From NCBI GenBank assembly GCA_003671065.1, contig QWPU01000141.1:1-7943 (forward strand): a stretch of DNA of 7,943 bases. The letters are read 5' to 3'. A model generated the notes under the pieces. It was given only the letters and a program-made list of their open reading frames with translations. It was not told the DNA's origin and did no database searches. The DNA comes from Planctomycetota bacterium (lineage in GTDB: Bacteria; Planctomycetota; Phycisphaerae; Phycisphaerales; SM1A02). The translations under genes were made by a program, and so were the position numbers. Positions 1 to 6,048 of this stretch are shown in pieces (position 1 is the stretch's first letter; every line of letters starts with the position of its first letter).

Positions 1-1026
1 GTTTTCAGAGTCTTTCGCAGGCGAATTCGGACAAGCGCGGAAGTAATCGAGCAATGTCCACGCGCGTTCGCCTTCGCTGCGACCGTCGAAGTGGCGCGAG
101 TAGTTTTCGATGCCGCCGCAAAATCCGGTTTCTTCGATGAGTTCGAGATCGTGCTTGGTGCGCGAGATGAGTCGCTGCGTTTCGAGCAACTTTCCTTCGC
201 TGCGAAGTTGCAGCACGCGCGCGTCGAGTTCCTCACGAATTGCTTTGAGCGCCGCTGCTTTTTGCCCTTCTGGCATGACATGGTGCACAGCAGGAAAGAT
301 GTAAGTCTTCGTTTCTTGCGCGAGCACTTCGCCTGTCAAGGGATCGAAGAGTTCGATCGTCTCGACAGTGTCACCGAAGAGATCCACGCGAATCGCGTAC
401 TTTTCATAGGCGGGATAGACCTCGATGCAATCGCCGCGCACACGAAAGTTGCCGCGCTCGGGTGCGACCTCGTTGCGCGTGTATTGCATTGCGTTGAGAC
501 CGAGTAGGAACGCGCGACGATCAAGCGTGGCACCGCGCGCGACTTCGAGAACCCTGTTGCGATACGCGCTCGGCGAGCCCAGCCCGTAGAGACACGAAAC
601 GCTTGACACCACGATCGCGTCGCGGCGCGAAAGTAGTTGACATGTCGCCGCAAGACGCAAGCGATCGAGATCCGCATTGCGCGCTGAGTCTTTCTCGATG
701 TAGATGTCGCGCGCCGGAATGTAGGCTTCCGGCTGGTAGTAATCGAAGTAGCTCACGAAGTAACTCACCGCGTTCTTGGGAAAGAGTTCCTTCATCTCTT
801 CGTAGAGCTGGGCGGCGAGCGTCTTGTTGTGGCTCACGATGAGCGTCGGACGATTCACGCGATTGATGACATTCGCGATGGTGAATGTTTTGCCCGTGCC
901 TGTCGCGCCGAGAAGCACTTGCTGCTTGCGACCGCTGAGTATTCCGTCGGTGAGTTCGTCGATGGCGCGCGGTTGATCACCGAGCGGCTCGTAGGAACTG
1001 TGGAGAATGAAAGGAGTTTCGGACAT
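1..1026 (-). CDS. uvrB: UvrABC excinuclease subunit B, N-terminal 342 residues (3' end outside window)
   Basis: UvrB is the DNA-damage-verifying helicase-like subunit of nucleotide excision repair; it is loaded by UvrA and then recruits UvrC in the cytoplasm. The frame is open from the ATG at 1026 to the left edge. The N-terminus has the family form, with GDQPRAI at 16-22 and a Walker A GATGTGKT at 40-47. The DNA-clamping beta-hairpin follows at about 93-104 (YFDYYQPEAYIP), then SSVSCLYGLG, the RGNFRVRGD segment and GIENYSRHF near the end. E. coli has Tyr93 where this protein has Phe94, a conservative change in the hairpin. The helicase DESH box and the C-terminal domains lie beyond the window. 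The gene starts 39 bp after the ABC permease on the same strand, so co-transcription is likely. No Shine-Dalgarno sequence is visible before the ATG, but no other start codon lies in the 39-bp gap and the family N-terminus fits. Identification is secure. Confidence 0.97.
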   Translation of the reverse strand, partial: MSETPFILHSSYEPLGDQPRAIDELTDGILSGRKQQVLLGATGTGKTFTIANVINRVNRPTLIVSHNKTLAAQLYEEMKELFPKNAVSYFVSYFDYYQPEAYIPARDIYIEKDSARNADLDRLRLAATCQLLSRRDAIVVSSVSCLYGLGSPSAYRNRVLEVARGATLDRRAFLLGLNAMQYTRNEVAPERGNFRVRGDCIEVYPAYEKYAIRVDLFGDTVETIELFDPLTGEVLAQETKTYIFPAVHHVMPEGQKAAALKAIREELDARVLQLRSEGKLLETQRLISRTKHDLELIEETGFCGGIENYSRHFDGRSEGERAWTLLDYFRACPNSPAKDSEN

Positions 1027-1036
1027 ACGCGCGTGA

Positions 1037-1058
1037 AGGCCGTGTAGGTAGGCCGTGT
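1037..1058. repeat. 9-bp direct repeat in the permease-uvrB gap
   Basis: The 9-mer AGGCCGTGT occurs at 1037-1045 and again at 1050-1058, a 13-bp period, inside the 39-bp gap between the permease stop and the uvrB start. It takes up most of the uvrB leader, where a ribosome binding site would be expected but is not seen. It could be a regulator half-site pair or a chance slippage product. No function can be read from the sequence. Confidence 0.4.
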
Positions 1059-1065
1059 TGAAAGG

Positions 1066-3648
1066 TTACGCGCTCGCGATCAACTCACGCACGGGCTTGC
1101 GCGCGAGATGGATCACCGCGGGAAGTGCAGCGAGAAGCGCGACGAGGATGAGGATGATTCCACCGACGAGCAGTGGTGCGGTGGGAACCTGTGGCTGGAG
1201 CTCAATCCCTGCAAAAACGCGGAGAAAACTCACTTCGATCCACGCGAGTTGAAGCCCGAGCAGCGCGCCAGTGACGATGGCCGCGAGGGCGATCACGATG
1301 GTTTCGCCCAACACAAGCGCCACCAGCACGCGTGTGGAAGCGCCGATCGCGCGCAGCACGCCGAACTCACGCGTTCGTGCAGCGATGCCCGCGGCGACCA
1401 CGCTGCCCACGCCGATCGAAGCGAGTAAGAGCGCGGCGAGCGCAACTGCACTGGTGAGTGCCAGAATCGTGCCACCGATGTCTTCAACAAATCCGCGGAT
1501 CGCGCGACCGCTTGAGAACACGGCGCCGGGAACTGCGTCACTCAAGGCTTCTGAGAGAATTGTTTCTTGCGCTTCGCTCAAACCGGGCGTGAGTTTCAAT
1601 TGCATCATGTATGCATCGCGCGTGTCGAAGTGGCGCTCGACTGCTTTGAAATCCATGAACACGCAACTCACTGCTTGTTCCATGTAGATCTGCCGCATGC
1701 CGAAAGTTTGCGTGGCGATATCGAGGCCGGCGGCGGTGACGACTCCAACGATTTCAAACTCCGCTTCATGCGCACCTGAACCGAGTCGAAGTTTCGAACC
1801 GACGCCAATGTTGCGTGCGATGAGAAACTCTGGTGCGACAAGAATTGCGTCGCCGTCTTCGAGACGCGGAATGGCGTCGCGGGCGTTGCCTTGCAGCCAA
1901 TCAAGACGATTCAATTCGAGAAATGGTTGTGGATCGAATCCAACACACACGACATTCGATGGACCAATGCCTTCGACGCCGAAGAGTTGTTGACCCGCAA
2001 CGCGAAGCGGGAGATATCCGATGCGCAGCGCATCGGTGACGCCAGGAAGTGCAGCGATACTCGCTTGTTCGTCCTTCGAGAGACCTGAGGTGCAGAAGAC
2101 GAATCCATCTGCAAAACGCACGCGTTCGCGCAAGTTGCGGATGACGGCGTCGCCGTTGCTGCGTGTGACGACGAGAATGGAGACGGCCACCATGAGTGCG
2201 CCTGCGGTGAAGCCGAAACGCCACGGCATGCGTTGCACGCTGCTACACAGGAGTCCGCGAGGAAGTTGCAACGCGCGCTCGAGCAACGGGCTTGCGAAGC
2301 GCGAGATACTGAGCGTGATGGGAACTGCGAAGAGAAACCACGCGATGTGCAGGAGTGGGAGTCCAACGAAGATGTACAGCCAGAAGCGTGTGTTCGCTGA
2401 ATCGAAGAGCATGAGTGCGCCCCACGCCAACATGCAGGTGCATGCGATGAGCATTGCGAGGACGAGTGTTCTTCTGCGCGGTGTGTGGGAGCGAATCACC
2501 AGCGCGGCGAGTGGCGAGATGCGCGCGGCGCGCAGTGCGGGAAAAAGAGCACCGATGAGTCCGCTGGCGATCGCGCCGACGAGCGCGAGCATGACACCGC
2601 GTGCGTCGATGGTGACTGATGCGTTCAGTACATCCGCGTAGATCGTGGAGAGCAGTGCGATGATCGCGATGCCAATCGGCACTCCGAGGACCGCACCAAC
2701 GCAGCCGATGACGCCGCCCGTGATGAGTTGAGCGCCGAAGAGTTGTCCGCGCGTGGCGCCGATCGCTCGCGCGATGCCCATTTCGCGTAACTCTTCGAGG
2801 ACTGCAGTGGTCATGCCTGTCGCGACAATCGCAACGCACGACAGGAAGGCGATCATGGTCGCCACGAGCGTCATCAGTTCGCTCGCAGCGACTTGCTTGT
2901 CGAGGCCTGTGCGTACGCGTTCAGCGGGTTCGCAGAGGATTGGATCGCGCAGGAGCGCCGAGCGTTCTTTGCACCATGATTCAACATCGACTTCGTCAGC
3001 GAGCGCGATGGAAATCGATGTGAACTCATCAGGGTGTTTGCTTGCGAGCGCGAGTGTGTCGAGATCGATCTCAATCAGCGCGCGTTGCAACGCGCCCAGC
3101 GCAGGCCGTGCATAGACGCCCACGACGGTCACTTCAAGCGGCGTACCGAAACGCGCGATGCGCAAGAGATCGCCAACCTTTGCGTCGAGTTTGCGCGCAG
3201 TAGCAGGGTCAAGCACGACTTCGCGCGCGCCTTCAATGCGGCGGCCTTCAGTGATTTCTACTTCGCGAAAGAACGCGTCTTCAGTCGGCATCACGCCGCG
3301 TGCTTGAGTCGTCGTGCGTTGGACTGCGGCGCCAGGCGCGCGCGGCGCAAGCGACTCGAGTGTGAGTGAACCGAACAAGCGACCCGCCGCGCGCGTTACG
3401 CCGCTCCAAGCGCGCACTTCGTCAAGTAACGCTGCGTCGAATGGCTCGGCATAGCGATGCACAATGCGCGCATCAGTTTCGCCCATCGCGCGCGCGATGG
3501 ATGCTTCAAGACTTGCTTGCGCCGTGCGAAATCCGCTCGTCACCGCGACGACGAGACTGGCAGAGAGCGCGACGGCGGCGATGAGAGCCGCAGTTCTAGC
3601 GCGTCGACCCAGCAAGCTCCTGCGCGCGAAGGGCCAAAGTGCCCGCAT
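1066..3648 (-). CDS. ABC transporter permease with two FtsX domains (YbbP/MacB-LolC-like)
   Basis: This is a predicted inner-membrane permease of the FtsX/MacB (type VII) ABC superfamily, 860 residues. About ten hydrophobic segments are visible: one near residues 20-40, three at about 257-375, two at about 392-447, one at about 477-495 and three at about 724-847. Large extracytoplasmic domains follow the first and seventh. This doubled FtsX layout and length resemble E. coli YbbP. Both coupling-helix motifs are present and alike: LREMGIARAIGAT at about 287-299 and TREFGVLRAIGAS at about 759-771. An upstream ATG at 3687 exists, but the ATG at 3648 is preferred because GGAG lies 7 bp before it and the protein then begins MRALWPFARRSLLG, typical of such permeases. 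The start lies inside the ATPase gene (53-bp overlap), implying translational coupling. Such systems usually drive envelope processes (lipoprotein, lipid or peptide handling) rather than classical import. The substrate is unknown and no membrane-fusion partner is in view. Confidence 0.9.
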   Translation of the reverse strand: MRALWPFARRSLLGRRARTAALIAAVALSASLVVAVTSGFRTAQASLEASIARAMGETDARIVHRYAEPFDAALLDEVRAWSGVTRAAGRLFGSLTLESLAPRAPGAAVQRTTTQARGVMPTEDAFFREVEITEGRRIEGAREVVLDPATARKLDAKVGDLLRIARFGTPLEVTVVGVYARPALGALQRALIEIDLDTLALASKHPDEFTSISIALADEVDVESWCKERSALLRDPILCEPAERVRTGLDKQVAASELMTLVATMIAFLSCVAIVATGMTTAVLEELREMGIARAIGATRGQLFGAQLITGGVIGCVGAVLGVPIGIAIIALLSTIYADVLNASVTIDARGVMLALVGAIASGLIGALFPALRAARISPLAALVIRSHTPRRRTLVLAMLIACTCMLAWGALMLFDSANTRFWLYIFVGLPLLHIAWFLFAVPITLSISRFASPLLERALQLPRGLLCSSVQRMPWRFGFTAGALMVAVSILVVTRSNGDAVIRNLRERVRFADGFVFCTSGLSKDEQASIAALPGVTDALRIGYLPLRVAGQQLFGVEGIGPSNVVCVGFDPQPFLELNRLDWLQGNARDAIPRLEDGDAILVAPEFLIARNIGVGSKLRLGSGAHEAEFEIVGVVTAAGLDIATQTFGMRQIYMEQAVSCVFMDFKAVERHFDTRDAYMMQLKLTPGLSEAQETILSEALSDAVPGAVFSSGRAIRGFVEDIGGTILALTSAVALAALLLASIGVGSVVAAGIAARTREFGVLRAIGASTRVLVALVLGETIVIALAAIVTGALLGLQLAWIEVSFLRVFAGIELQPQVPTAPLLVGGIILILVALLAALPAVIHLARKPVRELIASA

Positions 3649-4363
3649 CGATGTGCTCCGTGTTGAAGGCACCTGCAACCGTGCCATCGCGCAGCACGAT
3701 CACGCGTTCGCAGTGTGCTGCGGCGGCGGGGTCGTGGGTCACCATCAAGAGAAGTGTGTTGCGCACGCGCGCGATGTCGGCGAGTAGCGCGAATAAACGC
3801 GCGGCCGATGCACTATCGAGATTACCCGTCGGTTCGTCGGCGAGCAGAAGCGGTGGCGCGAAGAAGAGCGCGCGCGCGATGGCAACGCGTTGCTGCTCGC
3901 CGCCGCTGAGCGCATCAGGCCGATGATCCGCGCGGTCAATGACGCCGAGATCCTTGAGCAGTTCGCGTCCGCGCCGTTCGCTCGCGCCGCGCGGCTGCGA
4001 GTCGAGCAGCGCGGGCAAGATCACATTGTCGAGCGCACTCATCGAAGGCAACAAGTTGAAACTCTGGAAGACAATGCCGATGCTGCGGCGGCGGTAGCGC
4101 GTGAGTTCGCGCTCCGTCATCAAGTCGACGCGTTGCCCCGCCACATGCACTTCGCCTGATGTTGGCTGATCGAGCCCCGCGAGAAGATGCAGAAGCGTGC
4201 TCTTGCCGCTACCCGACGCACCCATGATGGCGAAGAAGCCTGTGCCGGATATTTCAAGATCAATGCCGCGCAACGCGGCGACCGCTCGAGCGGACGCGCC
4301 TGATCCCAGCTCGTAGTTTTTTACGACGCGCTTGCAGATGATGCTCGGTACGGCAGGTTGCAT
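3596..4363 (-). CDS. ABC transporter ATP-binding protein (LolD/YbbA/MacB-type)
   Basis: This is the cytoplasmic ATPase that powers the adjacent FtsX-type permease. With the ATG at 4363 it is 255 residues and starts MQPAVPSIICKRVVKNYEL. All canonical elements are intact: Walker A GASGSGKST at 48-56, Q-loop VFQSFNLLP with Gln100, signature LSGGEQQRVAIARAL from 152, Walker B LLLADEPTG with catalytic Glu177, D-loop NLDS at 181-184 and switch His210. The ADEPTGNLD string and the SFNLLP Q-loop context are characteristic of the LolD/MacB/YbbA branch. A TTG 54 bp upstream would add 18 residues with no family-like sequence, so the ATG is preferred, although neither start has a clear Shine-Dalgarno sequence. 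The 3' end overlaps the permease by 53 bp. The gene lies 97 bp downstream of gcvH and may have its own promoter in that gap. The ATPase family is certain; the exact transport role is not. Confidence 0.93.
   Translation of the reverse strand: MQPAVPSIICKRVVKNYELGSGASARAVAALRGIDLEISGTGFFAIMGASGSGKSTLLHLLAGLDQPTSGEVHVAGQRVDLMTERELTRYRRRSIGIVFQSFNLLPSMSALDNVILPALLDSQPRGASERRGRELLKDLGVIDRADHRPDALSGGEQQRVAIARALFFAPPLLLADEPTGNLDSASAARLFALLADIARVRNTLLLMVTHDPAAAAHCERVIVLRDGTVAGAFNTEHIDAGTLALRAQELAGSTR
3653..3662 (-). promoter_or_regulatory. Ribosome binding site deciding the permease start
   Basis: On the minus strand the sequence reads ACGGAGCACATCGATG, with GGAG seven bases before the ATG at 3648. 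The alternative upstream ATG at 3687 has no comparable purine-rich site. This supports the shorter 860-residue permease and lies inside the ATPase coding region. Confidence 0.6.
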
Positions 4364-4377
4364 CGGTGTATGACAGA

Positions 4378-4436
4378 AACTGCGAGTGGTTTGCGTTGCG
4401 TCCCACTGGCCACACAAAGTCAGTCGCGTCGCAGTT
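4378..4436. repeat. 8-bp inverted repeat in the leader of the ABC operon
   Basis: AACTGCGA at 4378-4385 is matched by its exact reverse complement TCGCAGTT at 4429-4436, with 43 bp between the arms. Inside the loop AGTGG (4385-4389) can pair with CCACT (4403-4407), so a branched RNA structure or a paired operator is conceivable. The element sits in the 97-bp gap between gcvH and the ATPase, 14 bp before the ATPase ATG. The gap contains no gene. Confidence 0.35.
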
Positions 4437-4460
4437 GAGCAGCGTTCGTGTCAAGAGTGA

Positions 4461-4841
4461 TTAGTGGCCATGCTTCTTGTCGTAGGCAGGTCCATCAAGC
4501 AGCGCGAGGATCGCGGAGGTGTCGCTCACTTCGAGTTTCACCAACCAGCCCTTTCCGCATGGATCTGAATTGACTATCGATGGATCCTTCGCGACCTCGT
4601 CGTTGACAGCAACGATCTTGCCCGCGCTTGTGGTGTAGATGTCGCTCGAGATCTTCACGCTCTCGACTTCGCCCACGGAGGCGCCCGCGGCTACCGCGGT
4701 GCCCACGGACTTCATCCCGATATAGGTGATGTCGGTGAGCTGGTCAGCGGCGTGCTGAGTGATGCCGATGGTGACGGTCGAACCGTTCACTTTGAACCAC
4801 TCGTGGGTATCGGAAACGCGGCAGTCAGATGGTGTAGACAT
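4461..4841 (-). CDS. gcvH: Glycine cleavage system H protein
   Basis: GcvH carries a lipoyl arm that shuttles the aminomethyl intermediate between the P, T and L proteins during glycine decarboxylation. The protein has 126 residues, the usual length. Typical features in order are THEWFKVNG at about 12-20, IGITQHAADQLTDITYI at 25-41, the lipoylation region GEVESVKISSDIY at 57-69 with Lys63 as the lipoyl acceptor, and VNSDPCGKGWLVKLEVSD at 90-107. The usual Pro after the DIY segment (YAPxSG in many homologues) is replaced (YTTSAG), a mild departure. The reading frame stays open far upstream of the ATG at 4841, but family alignment fixes the start there; no good Shine-Dalgarno sequence precedes it. 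No gcvP or gcvT is visible, so H is encoded apart from them or they lie elsewhere. It is divergent from the TIM-barrel gene and 97 bp upstream of the ABC operon. Confidence 0.96.
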   Translation of the reverse strand: MSTPSDCRVSDTHEWFKVNGSTVTIGITQHAADQLTDITYIGMKSVGTAVAAGASVGEVESVKISSDIYTTSAGKIVAVNDEVAKDPSIVNSDPCGKGWLVKLEVSDTSAILALLDGPAYDKKHGH

Positions 4842-4914
4842 GGAGTACTCGGAGGGTCGGATGCGGACGTGAATCGGCCGCGGTGAGGGGGCGGATGGTA
4901 GCGAAGGGGATGAG

Positions 4915-4929
4915 CCGCGGTCGCCGCGG
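4915..4929. repeat. Perfect short hairpin CCGCGG-TCG-CCGCGG
   Basis: Two CCGCGG palindromes at 4915-4920 and 4924-4929 are separated by TCG and can form a 6-bp all-G/C stem with a 3-base loop on either strand. No T-run follows on either strand, so it is not a standard terminator. It lies near the middle of the divergent promoter region and may be an operator or a chance product of high G+C content. Confidence 0.4.
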
Positions 4930-4995
4930 ATACCGTCGCCGTCACCGCTCCGATCCGCTGCGGCCTTCAATACTTCGATCTGACTTGGTAGACTC

Positions 4996-5000
4996 AGGGG
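4996..5000 (+). promoter_or_regulatory. Shine-Dalgarno sequence for the TIM-barrel gene
   Basis: AGGGG lies six bases before the GTG at 5007. It supports this non-ATG start over the in-frame GTG 45 bp downstream (Val16), which has no comparable site. Confidence 0.55.
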
Positions 5001-5006
5001 CCGCGG

Positions 5007-5912
5007 GTGGATCTCACGCCGCCGATCAGAACCCAACGACCGAAGAAGTTTGTGCAACCAGAAATCCTCCTCACACTTTCGGCGGGGTCCGTGGTTCCGC
5101 TGCTTGCGGCCAAAGATCCGCGCCTGACCTCGGTCTACGACATCCCACAATTTGCGGCGACTGACCTGCAGTTGCGAGGGCTCAACCTGCCGACATCGCT
5201 CTTGACGGGCTTTGGGGTTCCCGAAATCGAGAAGCTGCGCGACCAGGCTGATCGAGCAGGTTGCCCGATATTGCTGCTGATCGAGGACACGCCGATCGAC
5301 TTCACTGATCGAGCGGCAGCATGGACGAAATCGCTCGACCGTCTTGGTCGGCTCGGCATTGCCGCAAGTCGCCTTGGCTGTCCGTCGGTTGCGGTTCGCG
5401 TTGCAGCGCCCGACACCGATGAAGCCTTTGAAGCCACGACTCTCGGCGTCAAAGTTGCGCTCAAGGCGCTCGATCGGCACGAGATCAATCTGCTGCTCAG
5501 TCCGCACGCAGGACTCACCTTCAACCCTTCTCGGCTCACTGATTTGATCAAAAAGATCGGAGGCTTCCGAATCGGAAGTTATCCGAGCTTCGCGCATGCA
5601 TTTGCGACGGGAGACATTGAGAAGACGCTCCGGAAACTTGCTCCATATGGCTCCTCAATGAGCGCGAGCGTCCGCGGATTCGACAAAGATGGCATTCACG
5701 ACGGCTATCTTCTTGAGACCTGCGTGGATGCAATCCGAAGCGTTGGATACGCCAATACACTCGCGCTTGATTTTGTTGGTTTGGGAACGACTACGGGGAA
5801 AAAGCGCAAGCCTGATGTCATCGCTGAACTGGACATGGCTCGAACAATTCTCGAAGCAAAGACGCTGGAAGAAGAGGTTGGTTTGCTCGGCGAATTAGAA
5901 GGCGAAGATTGA
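5007..5912 (+). CDS. Sugar-phosphate isomerase/epimerase-like TIM-barrel protein, probably lacking the usual metal ligands
   Basis: This 301-residue, apparently cytoplasmic protein has no signal peptide or membrane segment. I read it as a divergent xylose-isomerase-like (AP endonuclease 2 family) TIM barrel from its alternating strand/helix pattern and three recognisable stations. LLLSPHAGLT at 162-171 aligns with the family form LALENHGGLT. RIGSYPSFAHA at 188-198 aligns with GLCLDTGHA. GYANTLALDFVG at 247-258 aligns with the last strand, which ends in a metal-binding Glu. In this manual alignment the ligands are replaced: Glu to Ser165, Asp to Ser194 and the final Glu to Asp255. The His of the IHxKD strand is probably lost near 218-223 (MSASVR). 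His167 and His197 remain. The GTG start has AGGGG six bases upstream. CGCG is much rarer here than in neighbouring genes. The gene diverges from gcvH and stands 136 bp before cmk. The fold call is moderately sure; activity and substrate are unknown. Confidence 0.65.
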   Translation: MDLTPPIRTQRPKKFVQPEILLTLSAGSVVPLLAAKDPRLTSVYDIPQFAATDLQLRGLNLPTSLLTGFGVPEIEKLRDQADRAGCPILLLIEDTPIDFTDRAAAWTKSLDRLGRLGIAASRLGCPSVAVRVAAPDTDEAFEATTLGVKVALKALDRHEINLLLSPHAGLTFNPSRLTDLIKKIGGFRIGSYPSFAHAFATGDIEKTLRKLAPYGSSMSASVRGFDKDGIHDGYLLETCVDAIRSVGYANTLALDFVGLGTTTGKKRKPDVIAELDMARTILEAKTLEEEVGLLGELEGED

Positions 5913-5924
5913 CGCGAAGCGCGT
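5912..5924 (+). terminator. Possible weak terminator hairpin after the TIM-barrel gene
   Basis: ACGCG-AAG-CGCGT forms a perfect 5-bp stem with a 3-base loop, starting on the last base of the stop codon, and is followed by ATGTTT. The stem is short and the T-run is only three bases, so a terminator role is tentative. Because CGCG is so common in this genome, it may be incidental. Confidence 0.25.
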
Positions 5925-5937
5925 ATGTTTGAAGTCA

Positions 5938-5963
5938 ATGCTTGAACTCGATGCTTTAACTCG
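5938..5963. repeat. 13-bp tandem repeat upstream of cmk
   Basis: ATGCTTGAACTCG at 5938-5950 is followed directly by ATGCTTTAACTCG at 5951-5963, identical except for one G/T change. The next ten bases (AGCCTTGAGC, 5964-5973) look like a more decayed third copy. The repeat lies 86-111 bp before the cmk ATG, where an activator or repressor might bind. Confidence 0.6.
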
Positions 5964-6037
5964 AGCCTTGAGCCCAAAAGATACATCTGCAAATCTGGAC
6001 AACTGCCCTGAATCGTTGAACCCGCGATCTACCTGAG

Positions 6038-6043
6038 AGGAGG
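6038..6043 (+). promoter_or_regulatory. Strong Shine-Dalgarno sequence for cmk
   Basis: A full AGGAGG lies five bases before the ATG at 6049. It is the strongest ribosome binding site in the window and fixes the cmk start. Confidence 0.75.
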
Positions 6044-6048
6044 AGCCA

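Larger units (their letters stand above)
4842..5006. other. Divergent intergenic region between gcvH and the TIM-barrel gene
   Basis: This 165-bp region should hold the promoters for both arms. It is G+C rich and contains CCGCGG four times (4878, 4915, 4924 and 5001), two of which form a hairpin. No sigma-70-like -35/-10 pair is convincing on either strand, and no glycine riboswitch core is recognisable on the gcvH side. The 8-bp palindrome GAGTACTC at 4844-4851 lies right before the gcvH start. Confidence 0.6.
5913..6048. other. Intergenic region before the cmk operon
   Basis: This 136-bp gap holds the short hairpin, a 13-bp tandem repeat and the cmk ribosome binding site. A weak promoter-like pair is TTAACT at 5956-5961 and GATACA at 5980-5985 with an 18-bp spacer. 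It matches the sigma-70 consensus poorly, and I do not call it as a promoter. I see no gene in the gap. Confidence 0.5.

Noticed and set aside
91..1047. Several plus-strand open frames within the first kilobase
   Set aside because: They are antisense shadows of uvrB, whose minus-strand translation shows continuous family motifs; their products are Arg/Ser-rich and unrecognisable.
3649..3687. Upstream ATG adding 13 residues to the permease
   Set aside because: It has no ribosome binding site, adds residues without family character and lengthens the overlap to 92 bp; the ATG at 3648 with GGAG is better.
4364..4417. TTG start adding 18 residues to the ABC ATPase
   Set aside because: The added residues have no similarity to the family N-terminus and would run through the inverted repeat; the ATG at 4363 fits ordinary LolD/YbbA lengths.
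4449..4454. Perfect TTGACA -35 hexamer on the minus strand upstream of the ABC operon
   Set aside because: No acceptable -10 hexamer lies 16-18 bp downstream (the region reads GCGACGCGA), so it is not called as a promoter.
4842..5006. Possible glycine riboswitch in the gcvH leader
   Set aside because: Glycine riboswitches often precede gcv genes, but I could not find the conserved aptamer core or paired-helix pattern in this 165-bp region.
4842..5597. Open minus-strand frame extending gcvH upstream by about 250 codons, antisense to the TIM-barrel gene
   Set aside because: GcvH family length and N-terminus fix the start at 4841. The upstream translation is low-complexity in style and resembles no family, and the opposite strand carries a better-supported gene.
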